This document shows, piece by piece, positions 23,322 through 34,536 of a stretch of DNA of 64,000 bases. The translations under genes and the position numbers were made by a program. Under the pieces are notes generated by a model, which had not been told where the DNA came from, ran no database searches, and saw only the letters and a program-made list of their open reading frames with translations. Source of the DNA: Ziziphus jujuba (Eukaryota > Streptophyta > Magnoliopsida > Rosales > Rhamnaceae); the NCBI RefSeq assembly GCF_031755915.1, contig NC_083387.1, positions 26,353,001 to 26,417,000 of the forward strand. The letters run 5' to 3'. How positions within the stretch are numbered: the stretch's first letter is position 1; every line of letters starts with the position of its first letter.

Positions 23322-23767
23322 ATGTGTATCAATTTTGGCAACCTAACAATTCCAATTCTTTTCTTCTTGAATTTTTTTCTTTTTCCTTCTGCCAATTCAG
23401 TTCATTTCCAAATACCTCGTTTCGACCCTGACCAAGAAAACGTATTGCGTCAAGGAGATGCAATGCCTTCTGATATGGCAGCCATGGAGTTGATTAACAA
23501 AGTCAATTTTCTCTACCGGGTTGGTTGGGCCACCTATGCTCAGAGTGTGCCTCTTTGGGATTCCAAAACAGGAAATCTCGCTGACTTCACGACCCATTTC
23601 TCCTTCACCATCAACACCCAAGGTGCTCCTCGTTATGGCCATGGCCTTGTGTTTTTCCTTGCTCCAGTAGGTTTTCAAATCCTCCAAATTCAGCAGGTGG
23701 ATTTCTAGGTCTATTCAATACAACAATCGTAGATTCATCTCGAAACCAAATTGTACTTGTTGAGTTT
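23322..23767 (+). pseudogene. Legume-type (L-type) lectin pseudogene, part 1
   Basis: The reading starts at ATG 23322 (an in-frame ATG exists at 23280; the later one gives the more typical signal peptide ending FLFPSANS). The mature part begins VHFQIPRFDPDQENVL and contains the lectin beta-strand signature GHGLVFFLAPVGF. One base is missing in the CAAATCCTCCAAAT stretch near 23680, so the frame reaches a stop at 23708. In the next frame the homology continues through NSAGGFLGLFNTTIVDSS to VLVEF at 23767, where a copia element interrupts it. The family consists of secreted or receptor-linked carbohydrate-binding domains. The rest of the gene lies at 34230-34536 and 37632-37679. Confidence 0.85.
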
Positions 23768-23987
23768 TATTAGTGATTCTCATGTACAGCTGCGTAGTTA
23801 ACTAAACATTTTCATGTTATTTGTTTTGTATATCCTTATCACATGTATTTAGGCTTCATAATGTATTTTAAATATTATTTTGTTTCTATCTGTTGTACCT
23901 CCCTTCTTACCTGTAATAGGGTATTTATACCCAGTTTTTATTGAATAATAATTAAGCATTACTTTTCAATTTTCTTAAGTTGTTTTA
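23768..23987 (+). repeat. 5' LTR of copia element 2
   Basis: About 220 bp, ending CTTAAGTTGTTTTA just before the primer site. It contains a GGGTATTTATACCC palindrome. The matching 3' LTR is 34011-34229. Confidence 0.88.
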
Positions 23988-23999
23988 TGGTATCAGAGC
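23988..23999 (+). other. Primer-binding site of copia element 2
   Basis: TGGTATCAGAGC, complementary to initiator tRNA-Met, directly follows the 5' LTR. Confidence 0.9.
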
Positions 24000-24017
24000 A
24001 TCAAACTCTCACGAGTC

Positions 24018-25261
24018 ATGGCCTCATCTTTCTCATCCACCTCAACCTCTATTTCGTCTTCTTCCTCAACAACTATTCCAATCATGACCGAACCATCTTT
24101 TTCAATAAGAACATTAGTTGTGATGAATGTAGCAACACAAGTACCCCTCAAACTCACAGAAAACACATATTTTCCTTGGAAGGCTCAATTTGATGTTGTT
24201 CTTATTGGCTATGATCTTTATGGCTTCATTGATGGTACGAACCCTTGTCCTCAAACAACACATCCTGATAACTCACCAAATCTTGAATATCAATATTGGG
24301 CATGGCAAGACAAGCTCATACTTGGAGCAATTTTGGCCTCTCCTTCCAGTGATGTTTCTCATCTAGTTGCAACCTGCAAAACTTCAAAGGACATATAGTC
24401 AACACTGGCTGTCTCATTTGCTAGACCCTCATGTTCTCATATGCTTAGGCTTCGTGAACGTTTGATTTGCCCACAAGGGACACGATTTGTCCCTGAATAT
24501 CTATAGAATATTAAAGGAGCAGCTGATGATTATGCATTTCTTGGGAGTCCAATTGATAATGATGAAGTAATTTTATATATTATTAATGGTTTATCCTCTA
24601 ATCTAAAGGATATCTCTGCAGTGTTACGCACCCGAGACATTTCGATCACTTTTGCTGAATTATATGAACAACTAGTAGAGCATGCCACATATTTGCGTCG
24701 ATCTGAGTCTTCAACTGATGACACCTCTATCACAGCACACATGGCCAATCGCATAGGGAAACAATAAAGAAAAAATTTTCTCTCCAACACAAGACCAACC
24801 ACACAATTGTCTGGCTCCACTGTCAATCCAAGACAAACCTTCTTCGGTTCTCCCACCAATTCGAGACACCACTTCTTTGGTCAACCCACACACTTCAGAA
24901 GACCTGGTAATTATAGGGGAAAATGTCAACCATGTGACCAACAGGGACATTTGGCCAAATATTGTCCTTCCTTCCGTCACCAGTTATCGAATACCTCTCA
25001 GCAACAGCGGTATAGTTCTAGACCGTCCCCTCCACAAGCGTTTTGTTCAAGAGCTTCCTCAAATGATGGTCTTCTACCCACACCACCTTCTTCACCAAAC
25101 TGGTTGCTTCATTCGGGTGCCTCCCATCATGTGGCAAATGATTTGCAAAACTTAGCCATTCACTCTGAATATGATGGCACTGATGAAATTATTGTTGGGA
25201 ATGGTAATAAGCTTCCCATTACACATACAGGCACATCTCTTCTACTCACTCCAAATAAAAA
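24018..25261 (+). pseudogene. Copia element 2 Gag and protease, broken
   Basis: The ATG at 24018 opens a Ser-rich Gag (KLTENTYFPWKAQFDVVLIGY, a typical UBN2/copia Gag N-terminus). A TAG at 24396-24398 and further stops near 24505 and 24764 interrupt it. A zinc knuckle CQPCDQQGHLAKYC survives at about 24925-24966. The protease reads LLHSGASHHVAND: the catalytic Asp of DSGA is His (codon 25110-25112), a one-base change. The reading is cut after TPNK by a solo LTR whose precise removal would rejoin the frame at 27927. Confidence 0.88.
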
Positions 25262-25745
25262 TGTAACACCTCGTCCCAAACCATGTCAGAATTTTTGCAC
25301 GTTGATCGAGGTTGACCATTGATCGAGTGGGTCAAAAGTTGACTTTTTGTTCTAGTTGGAATTTCTAGTTGACCATGGTACCATGGTGAAGTGCATGATG
25401 CCAGGAGTTCGTAGACTGGTAGCATGTCAAAAACGGAGCTACGGTTTAAAAGTTATGGGCAAAACAAGTCGAGGTGCAAACTGTCCAAAAGGTACCGGGA
25501 GTTGACTTTTTATCGTTGTATAATTTTATTTTGACTTTTGTATGGTTGTAAGGTACTCGTCGATACGAGTTCATAGACTAGTGGCACGCTTAAATTGGAC
25601 ATCTGGTTAAAAAGTTATGGACGTGTGAAGTTTGCCGGATACCGTAATATTTTATTATATCGGCCATGTGTCGACACCTAATTGGTCCACGTGGGTGAAC
25701 AGTGTCACCCATGGTGGCTTTTATTTGGCAAAAATGACAGGGGAG

Positions 25746-25776
<31 letters not shown>

Positions 25777-27921
25777 TCGCCGGCCACCGAAGTTGTCAAA
25801 TTTTCCAGCCGATTCTTGCTACACGCGCCGGCCAGACAGGAGTGCCTCCTCATTCTCGGCCAAACCCCAAAATTTCACGGCCATCAACCACCGTACGCGC
25901 CGCCGGCAGTGACGGTTGCCGATGATCGCGACGGCTCGCCGGAGAACTTCCTGTTCTGGCGAGTACCTAGTCCCGTCTCCGATCCCTCTCCACTAATTTT
26001 GACTCCCTGAATCCAAATCCGGCTTCTTTTTCCTCCAATTCGCGACTGTTTGGGAGAATCGAAGAGTTGAATCTCGAAAGCTTTCCGACGAGATTCTGGC
26101 CACCTCAGGTCCGATCCCCGGGAAGTGAGACCGGATTTGTAATCCTCATCACTCAAGTTTCGATTCAGTATATTACTTGTAATTTTTTGTTGTCGTTTGT
26201 GTTCGCTCCCCGGGTACCCATTTGGGTGTTACTCGATTAAAATATTAATATATTTGGTTTGGTGTAGTATAGATGTTTTAGGAGCATGTGTGGGTAGTGG
26301 AGTTGATCCTGCGGAGGATCTTGGGTGATATACGTGCTTAAGGTGAGTGACCCACCTTTAAAAATATTTTTGGGATAATTAATTATATTTAGTTGGTGTT
26401 TAATTGATATTTAAAATTATGCTCATGTGGTGCAATTTAATTATAATTGTGGAAAATTTTATTTCATAAGTGCGTATATGTTTGTTGGTACTAAACGTAA
26501 ATTTTGGGTTATTCAAAAACCTTGAATTTTATTTTATTGTGATTTAATTGTATTTATTACACATGAGCAAAGTATTTTCATTAATTAATTGTGTTTAGAT
26601 TTTTATATTATTTTTGGGGATAATTGGTTTAAATATTTTAAGAAAAATATTTGTTTAATTGGAGGTTTAAATTTTATAATTATGCCCGTGGAATATTATT
26701 TGATGGATTTTGTGATTCGAGAAAAATTATTTTTTATATTGTTATCGATGGTTTTGTACCGGTATGTTAAAGGAAAATATGTGGGATGATGAAATTGAAA
26801 ACTGGTATATTTTCCACGGTAATTTTTGAAAAATCGGTACGATAATAATTATTTTAGACGCACTCATACAGTATTGGTGTTCCAATGTATATGTGGTTAG
26901 CGCGCAAGTTATTATGTCTCCCGTGAGTTGCTATTGTACCGAGGGCAGGCAAGTTTTATATAGTGCACATAGCCGCCCCCCTCCTTGGCCGGGATGATGG
27001 TTTTAGCAGTGGTACTGTCGGGACGCCGAAGTGCCGTATGCAAGTTTCACTCTTTAATCTCCCCGTCGGTCGGTGCTCGGGACATTGGGTATCGGAGGGC
27101 ATCACTGGTATATGGTGTGGTGCGTCAAGTATAAATTTTCGGATGGAAATTTCAAACCCCAAAGTGTTCAAAAAATTATTTATTATATTTTATTACATTT
27201 TATTTATATTTGGGGTATTTATCTATTGTTTATTAAGTTGTTTGATCCCTTGGTTTTCGGAAAATATGAATATCGAGTTTTATGAAAATGTTTTAAAAAG
27301 GGAACATTTCCAATGGAGTGAATAGTGAGGGTTTTGAGAGAAGTTATTACTTTCCAATGTTATTATTTATTTATTTATCTATTTAATCTCCGGTATTAAT
27401 TAAATTCCTTTGTTTGTTATATAATTAATATTAAAAGTGTTCAGTAGATAGGGTCACTCACTGAGATAATTAGCATCTCACATTTTTAAATTCCATTCCC
27501 TTAGATGCAAGGGGTGGTAGACGTTCTTCCGGAGCGAACCAAATCTCCGCCGCTATCGTAGCTCGAGAAGTACCTTTGTATTCGTTTATTTCAATTGTAT
27601 CACCTCTTTCATCCCTGTTGTATTCTATACTCAATAGTACTTCATGAAGCTCTGTATACTGTCCTAGACATTTATGTATTAATTATGCACTGGATTACTG
27701 TTATTCATGTGAAGTGCTGTAAATTTGTAGAATCAATTTGTAGTATTGTGGGAGGAATAAGGGGATGAATATAGAAGTATGTTTTCAGTGCAGGAAATTT
27801 GTGGTAAGTCCAACCCTTAGGGGAGGTTCTGTCGGATTTTCCATTGGAGGGTCTGGTAGGGTTTTCCTAGGATCAGACCTTGTCTAGGATTCCGGTGAGG
27901 AATTTTGGACGGATCTTGACA
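25262..27921 (+). repeat. Solo LTR of the gypsy family (copy in copia Gag-Pol)
   Basis: A 2,660-bp solo LTR, TGTAACACC...TTGACA, with no internal region. Target duplication AAAAA is at 25257-25261 and 27922-27926. It retains W-box cores at the start, the paired AAGTTATGG repeats (25457-25464 and 25612-25619), a GC-rich block (about 25780-26160), donor AAG|GTGAGT (GT at 26343) and acceptor TTCCCTTAG ending 27504. Solo LTRs arise by recombination between the two LTRs of one element. Confidence 0.93.
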
Positions 27922-29611
27922 AAAAAGCTCTTCCTGTCTGATGTTTTTTGTGTTCCCACCATGACTAGGAACTTACTTTTAGTTTCAAAATTATGCAAAA
28001 CTAATAATGTTTCTGTGGAATTCTTATCAAATTGTTTTCTTGTGAAGGATTTGCAGACGGGAATAGTACTCCTAAAAGGACCGCATAGAGGTGGAACCTA
28101 TCAGTGGCCATCTTCCTCCTACTATTTGTCTCCATCTCCAACCGCACTTCTCAGCCAGTCTGCTTCTTTTCAAGAGTGGCATCATCATCTAGGACGTCCA
28201 TCTCATAGGATTCTTCATCATCTAGTGTCTGTACAAACATTGCCTGTTTCTTCTTTTAATAAATTCCATTGCACTTCTTGTTTATGTAATAAATCTCATA
28301 AAATTCCCTTTGGAATTTCGTCTATGTCAGGTTCAAAGCCTCTCCAGTTATTATATACTGATGTTTGGGGACCGACTTCTGTCTGTTCTTATGATGGATT
28401 TAAATATTATGTTTTATTTGTTGAACATTTTACCCAATATTCTTGGTTATTTCCATTTAAGTCCAAATTTGATGTCTCCTTTATCTTCATAAAATTTAAA
28501 AATATTGTTGAAAATTTTTTTCAAACCCGTATTACATCAATATATTCAGATAATGGTGGAGAGTTCCTGAAATTAAAACCATTTTTTACTACACATTGCA
28601 TCACTCTTTCTCACCATTCCATATACACCAAAACAAAATGGTTTTACTGAACGTTGACATAGACATATTAGGGAAACTGGTCTGTCTCTTCTCACTCAAG
28701 CCGGTCTACCAAGTAAATTCTGGACCTATGCTTTCACCACTGCAGTCTATCTCATTAATAGATTACCCAAACCTACTCTTCATAATATTTCTCCTTTTCA
28801 AAAAAATTTTCAAAAACCACCCAACTACACTCGTCTTAAGGCTTTTGGGTGTCTCTGTATCCCTTGGTTAAAGCCATATATGCATCACAAATTAGAGTCT
28901 TCCTCTGGACCTTGCATTTTTCTTGGCTACTTACCCACTCAAAGTGGGTACCATTGCTTTGACCCTTTTCAGGATAAAATATTTATCTCCAGACATGTTA
29001 GGTTCATAGAATCCATTTTTCCTTATTCTTCTTTGTCTACCAAATCGGTCAGCCTCATTAATTCCACAAATACTGCAGCACTTATCCTGCCTACTTCTCC
29101 TCACAATTTCATTCCTCTTCTACCTAACTCCTTTTCTACTTCAAATACTATTCATCTAAATCAATTACATCTACCTACCACTCCTTCACTCTCCTCATCT
29201 CCTGCGTCAATTCCCCCCTCCACTTTTCAACATGTCCATACTATTCATCCACATCATTCACACCTACTTACCACTCCCACACTCTCCTCCTCTTATACGT
29301 CTCTCTCACCCTCCACTTTTCAACATGTCCATACTATTCATCCACATCATTCACATCTACCCACCACTCCCACACTCTCCTCCCCTCATACGTCTCACTC
29401 ATCCTCCAATTTTCAAAATGCCACCATGGGCCCCACCTCCCATGCCTCCTTCCAAGGTCCTACTATTCCTGGATGCAACACCTCTTCATGTGAAGCAACT
29501 CCACATAATGTTGTTCCATCCCATGACCTTCCTTCCCGCGCACCTCCTGCATCTCCACCAGTTCGGTCCCCATCACCAATTGTACAACAGTTGATTGATG
29601 AATGGCGTGCT
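27922..29611 (+). pseudogene. Copia element 2 integrase region, broken
   Basis: The sequence continues the copia polyprotein: LSDVFCVPTMTRNLLLVSKL, a GAG-pre-integrase HHHLGRPSHRILHHL...CTSCLCNKSHK, then the integrase core YTDVWGP and SIYSDNGGEFLKL. A stop follows near 28648 in the region that should carry the catalytic Glu. Frameshifts follow, then the CLCIPWLKPYMHHKLESSS-like segment and a long Ser/Pro/His-rich linker with near-repeats (HPHHSHLLTTPTLSS, HPHHSHLPTTPTLSS, about 29237-29390). It is cut at 29611 by another solo LTR. Confidence 0.87.
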
Positions 29612-32504
29612 TGTCAGGACCCATCCAGAATTCCTCCCCCGAACCCTAGACAAGCCCTGATCTCAGGGAAATACCACCGAACCTTCCAACGAAAAATCCG
29701 GCAGCACCTCTCCTAAGAGTAGGACTTACCAAAAATTACCTGCACTGAAAACACACTTCTATATAGATCCCCTTATTCCTCCCACGTTACTACAAATTGA
29801 TTCCACAAATTACAGCACTTCAAAATAAATAACAGCAACTCAGTGCATAAATAACAACTACATGTCCAATACAGTATACAGAGCATTATTCAAATAAATG
29901 TGGAATTAATAAAATGACAGATAAGGAAGCAATACAAGATAGAGAGGAAAAAGGGAAGAAATACTTCTTGGACTTTCGGCAACGAACTGAGACGTCGGGC
30001 TCGCCCCGGACGATCAACATCTCCTAACCTGGACCTAGGGGAACGGAATTTAAAAACGTGAGATGCTAATCATCTCAGTGAGTAACCCTATCTACTGAAC
30101 ACCTTTAATATTTATAATATAACAGATAAAGGAATTTAATTAATACCAACAATTAAATAAATAAATAATAACCATTTGAAGGTAATACTTTCTCTCAAAC
30201 CCTCACTATTTACTCTGTTGGAAATGTTCCCCTTTTAAAACATTTTCGCAAAACCCGCTATTCGTATTTTCCAAAAACCAAAGGATCAATTAATTTAATA
30301 AACAACGAATAAATAAATAATTAAATACCCCAAATATAAATAAAATGAAATAAATTATAATAAATACTTTTTGTGCTCTTTGGGGTTTGAAATTTCTATC
30401 CGAAAAATTTGTACTTGACGCACCATACCATATACCAGTGATGCCCTCCGATACCCAGCGTCCCGAGCACCGACTGGCAGGGAGATTAAAGAGAGAAACT
30501 TGCAAATGGCACTTCAGCGTCCCGATAGTACCGCTGCTGAAACCGTCATCCCGGCCAAGAAGGGGGGCCGGCTGATGCACAATATATAAGACTTGCCTTC
30601 CCTCGGTCCAATGGCAACTCACGGGAGACATAATACTTGCGCGCTAACCACATATATATACTAGAACACCAATACTGTATGAGTGCGTCTAAAATAATTA
30701 CTAAATTAATTATAACCGTACCGTTTTTCAAAATTATCGTGGGAAATATACCAATTTCAAATTTACCATCCCACATATTTCCATTTAACAAACCCGGTAC
30801 GAAAACATCGATAACCAATAAAACAAAAATTTTCTCGTAATACGAGGTTCAACAAATAAAACACCACGGGCATAATTATAAAATTCGAAACCACCAATTT
30901 ACACAAATAATTTTCTTAAAATATTCAAACCAATTATGCCCAAAATAATATAAAATCCAGACACAATTAATTACTGAAAATACTTGCTCATGTGTAATAA
31001 ATACCACTAAATCACAATAAAATAATAATCGGGAATTTCTTAACAACCCAAAATTTTGTTTAGCATTAATGGGTAAATATATATATAAAATAATATTTTT
31101 CCCGATTATATTTAAATTCCACCACATGAACATAAATTACAGATATCAAATTAACATGACATAAATATAATTAATTACCCCAAAAATATTTTCAAAGGTG
31201 GGTCACTCACCTGGAGCACGCAATTAACCCATGATCCACCATGGGATCAATTCCACGACTCACCCGCGCTCCTAGAACACAATTCACACACAGTCAAATA
31301 AATTAATATTTTATTCGGGTAAATAATACCCGGTACCCGGGGGGTTAAACACAAACGTTAACCAAAATGGTCAAATAATATACCGAATCGAAGCTCGTGG
31401 AACGAGGATCGCATTACCGGTCTCCATCGACCCCAATTCTGCGGAGGTGGCCGGAAGGCTTCGACCGGTTTTGATCTACTCGTATCTCGCAAACTGATTC
31501 AAATTTTGGAAATTGGAGGCCATATTTGAACTCAGAGGACCCAAAATAGGGGGAGAGGGGTGGCAATTTGGACTGGGCTGGCCGGAAACGGCGAGATCAC
31601 CGAAAAAAATTCAACCCGCCACCGCGACTTCACCGGCTTGATCTGGGCGCGTCGCCGGTCGGTCGGTCACCAAATTTGGCTAGTGAGCTCACCGGCGGCT
31701 GGGCTACGTCTATGGCCGGTGCGTGTAGCTTATGGTGGCCGGAGAAAGATAAACACGGGAGAGAGAGGGACGGCCGGAGGGAGAGAAAATGAAGGAGAAG
31801 GAAGAAGAAAGAGGAAGAAGAAGGAAGAAGAAGAAGAAAAAGAAAGAAAAAGAATTCCTCCCATGTCCCTGCCCCTTTTTCCCCACGTGGGGAGAAGAAA
31901 AGAAAAAGAAAAGGGAAAATAAAATAAAATAAAAATAATTAAATAATATTAAAAAAATAATATTATTACATAAAATAACTATAAAATAATTTGGTAATAA
32001 GCATGGTTGACATGTGGCATCTCAACATGGTCACACATGGTCATATTTATTAAGTCACACGTGGCACATCGTTACGCGTTTAAAAATAATATTAAAATAA
32101 TACAATATTTGAAAAACTCTACAGGTCCATAACTTTCAAACCACATGTCCAAATCGGACGTGCCGCTAGTCTATGGACTCGTATTGACGAGAACTTCACA
32201 AGCATGCATGAGTCAAAGCTTATTTCCCCATAAATAAAAAGTCAACTCCGGCACCCTTTGGACAGTTTGGACCTCAATTTGTTTTGCTCATAACTTTCAA
32301 ACCATAGCTCCGTTTTCAATGTGCTACTAGTCTATGAACTCGTGCCAACGTGTACTTCGTAACGGTACCTCAGTCAACCTAGAATTCCAACAGGAACTAA
32401 AAGTCAACTTTTGACCCCTTTGGTCAACGGTGAAACTCAACAGTCAACAGTCAACCTCGGTCAACATGCAAAAATTCCGACATGGTTCGGGACGGGGTGT
32501 TACA
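29612..32504 (-). repeat. Solo LTR of the gypsy family, reverse orientation inside copia element 2
   Basis: A 2,893-bp solo LTR whose + strand reads TGTCAGGACCC...GGGTGTTACA. The flanks share TGCT (29608-29611 and 32508-32511), but three extra bases lie between the LTR end and the right copy, so the duplication is imperfect. It keeps a donor CAG|GTGAGT (GT at 31210-31209, - strand) and acceptor TTCCCCTAG ending 30035. It lies in inverted orientation to the solo LTR at 25262-27921, 1.7 kb away. Confidence 0.9.
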
Positions 32505-33999
32505 TACTGCTATGTTTATGGAATTTAATGCCCTCTTATGCAATGCCACATGGGACCTTGTTCCACATTCTACTGCCAAGAATGTTGTTCGGTGGAGATG
32601 GGTTTTCCACATTAAAAGAAATTCGGATGGTTCAATCCATAAATACAATGCTCGGCTTGTCGCGAAGGGTTTTCATCAACGAACCTGACCTTGATTGTTC
32701 TGACACTTTCAGTCCAGTAATCAAGCCAACAATAGTTCGTCTTGTTCTTAGTATTGCCCTGTCTCAAAATTGGCCTCTTAAGCAATTGGATATTAATAAT
32801 GCCTTCCTAAATGGTATTTTACATGAAGAAGTTTACATATCCCAACCTCTTGGATTTGTTGATGCTTCTAAACCGTCTCATGTTTATCGCCTCAAGAAAG
32901 CTATATATGGCTTAAAACAACCACCCAGAGCGTGGTACAATGAACTTAAGGCTTTCCTTATTTCCTTTGGCTTTACACGGTCTCATTATGATGCTTCTCT
33001 GTTCATGTATAACAAGGACACTCATCTTCTTTATCTTTTGGTTTATGTTGATGACATCATTCTTACGGGCAACAACTCCTCCACACTACAAAAGTTTGTC
33101 CGATCTCTCTCTAACAAATTTTCTTTAAAAGATTTGGGAGACTTAAACTATTTTTTAGGGGTTGAAGTTCTGCCTAACACACACGGTTTATTTCTCAGTC
33201 AACACAAATATATCCTTGATCTTTTAGAGAAAACTAACATGACCGCAGCAAAACCAATGGCTTCTCCTATGTCGACGGCTCAAGCTCTAACTCTCTATGA
33301 TGGGTCCCAAACCACTAATGTTACCCAGTATCGTCAAGTGGTAGAGAGTTTACAATATCTATCTTTTACATATCCAGATATTGGCTATGCAGTAAATAAG
33401 CTATCTCAATTTATGCATTGCCCAACTGAAACCCATTGGTGAGCTGTAAAGCGTCTGATCCTCTACTTAAAAGGAACCAACTCATATGGGTTATTCTTGC
33501 GCTGTAATATTTCTTCTTGTCTTCATGCTTATTCCGATGCCGATTGGGCTAGCAATAGAGATGACCGCACTTCTACTACTGGTTATATCATCTTTTTAGG
33601 TGGCAATCCTATATATTGGTCCTCTAAAAAACAACGGTCTATCTCCCGTTCATCCACTGAAGCAGAGTATAGGGTCGTGGCAAATACGACCTCTAAGTTA
33701 TGGTGGTTAGTTTCACTTCTTCGTGAACTTAAGGTTCGTCTTCCAACCTCTCCAACTGTCTACTATGATAACATTAGCACTACATATGTGGCTGCTAATC
33801 CTGTCTTTCACTCTAAGATGAAACACGTGGGAATTGATTTTCACTTTGTTAGAGACAAAGTTACAGAAGGCTTACTTCGGGTGTCTCATGTTAGCAGCAA
33901 GGACCAGCTTGCTGATGGTCTTACAAAATCATTACCACGACAGAGACTTGAGTTTTTACATTCCAAACTTGGTGTTCTTCCAAGACCGCCACCAAGTTT
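32505..33999 (+). pseudogene. Copia element 2 reverse transcriptase and RNase H, broken
   Basis: The RT region begins at [14 protein letters not shown], with a frameshift near 32685 ([11 protein letters not shown] to [12 protein letters not shown]). It then stays open through [26 protein letters not shown] and the catalytic [12 protein letters not shown], which is intact. A TGA at 33440-33442 precedes RNase H with YSDADWASNRDDRTSTTGY, STEAEY and the C-terminal HVSSKDQLADGLTKSL. The polypurine tract AGGGGGGG precedes the 3' LTR. Confidence 0.9.
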
Positions 34000-34010
34000 G
34001 AGGGGGGGCA

Positions 34011-34229
34011 TATTAGTGATTCTCATGTACAGCTGTGTAGTTAACTAAACCTTTTCATGTTGTTTGTCTTGTATATCCTTATCATGTGTATTTAGGCTTC
34101 ATCATGTATTTTAAATATTATTTTGTTTCTATCGTTGTACCTCCCTTCTTATCTGTAATAGGGTATTTATACCCAGTTTTTATTGAATAATAATTAAGCA
34201 TTACATTTCAATTTTCTTAAGTTGTTTTC
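34011..34229 (+). repeat. 3' LTR of copia element 2
   Basis: 219 bp, preceded by a G-rich polypurine tract (about 33995-34008) and followed by target duplication AGTTT. Confidence 0.88.
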
Positions 34230-34536
34230 AGTTTGACATATTTCCAAATCCAGAATGGGATCCTCCAGTTGAGCATGTTGCAATCAACAAAAATTCACTC
34301 ACTTCTGCTGTCTACAGTCCTTGGAATGCTAGCTCACATAGCGGAGATAACATCAATGCATCGATTGCACAAAACGCTGCTACAAAGAATTTGAGTGTCA
34401 ATTGGAAATTTAAAGCTAGTGCAGAATTGAAAGAGACTACCAGTTTGTCATATCAAATTGATTTGAAGGAGGTTCTTCCTCAATGGGTCACAATTGGATT
34501 TTCAGCTGCTACTGGTCAATTTGTAGCGAGACATAC
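34230..34536 (+). pseudogene. Legume-type lectin pseudogene, part 2
   Basis: The lectin frame resumes immediately after the copia target duplication with FDIFPNPEWDPPVEHVAIN. The N and D of this segment are in the position of the metal-binding loop of legume lectins. It continues through LSVNWKFKASAELKETT and SYQIDLKEVLPQWVTIGFSA, the standard end of the lectin fold, with no stop. It is cut at CATAC (34532-34536) by the third solo LTR. Confidence 0.9.

Larger units (their letters stand above)
23768..34229 (+). mobile_element. Decayed Ty1/copia element inside the lectin gene, carrying two nested solo LTRs
   Basis: The element has LTRs at 23768-23987 and 34011-34229 (about 220 bp, roughly ten differences and one indel between them, so clearly older than the other two full elements). 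They begin TATTAGTG rather than TG. Target duplication AGTTT lies at 23763-23767 and 34230-34234, inside the lectin codons for VEFD. The order is Gag, protease, integrase, RT, RNase H, interrupted by gypsy-family solo LTRs at 25262-27921 and 29612-32504. Stops and frameshifts are scattered through the coding region. The net copia length without nested DNA is about 4.9 kb. Confidence 0.92.

Noticed and set aside
29237..29400. Short near-repeats resembling a minisatellite or CRISPR-like array
   Set aside because: They are Ser/Thr/His-rich coding repeats in the copia linker between integrase and RT. CRISPR arrays are not expected in a plant nuclear genome, and there are no uniform spacers.
31560..31922. 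Arg/Lys/Glu-rich open frames in LTR leaders
   Set aside because: These arise from GA/CT-rich runs. No family motif is visible, and frames shift between copies outside the stretch discussed in findings.
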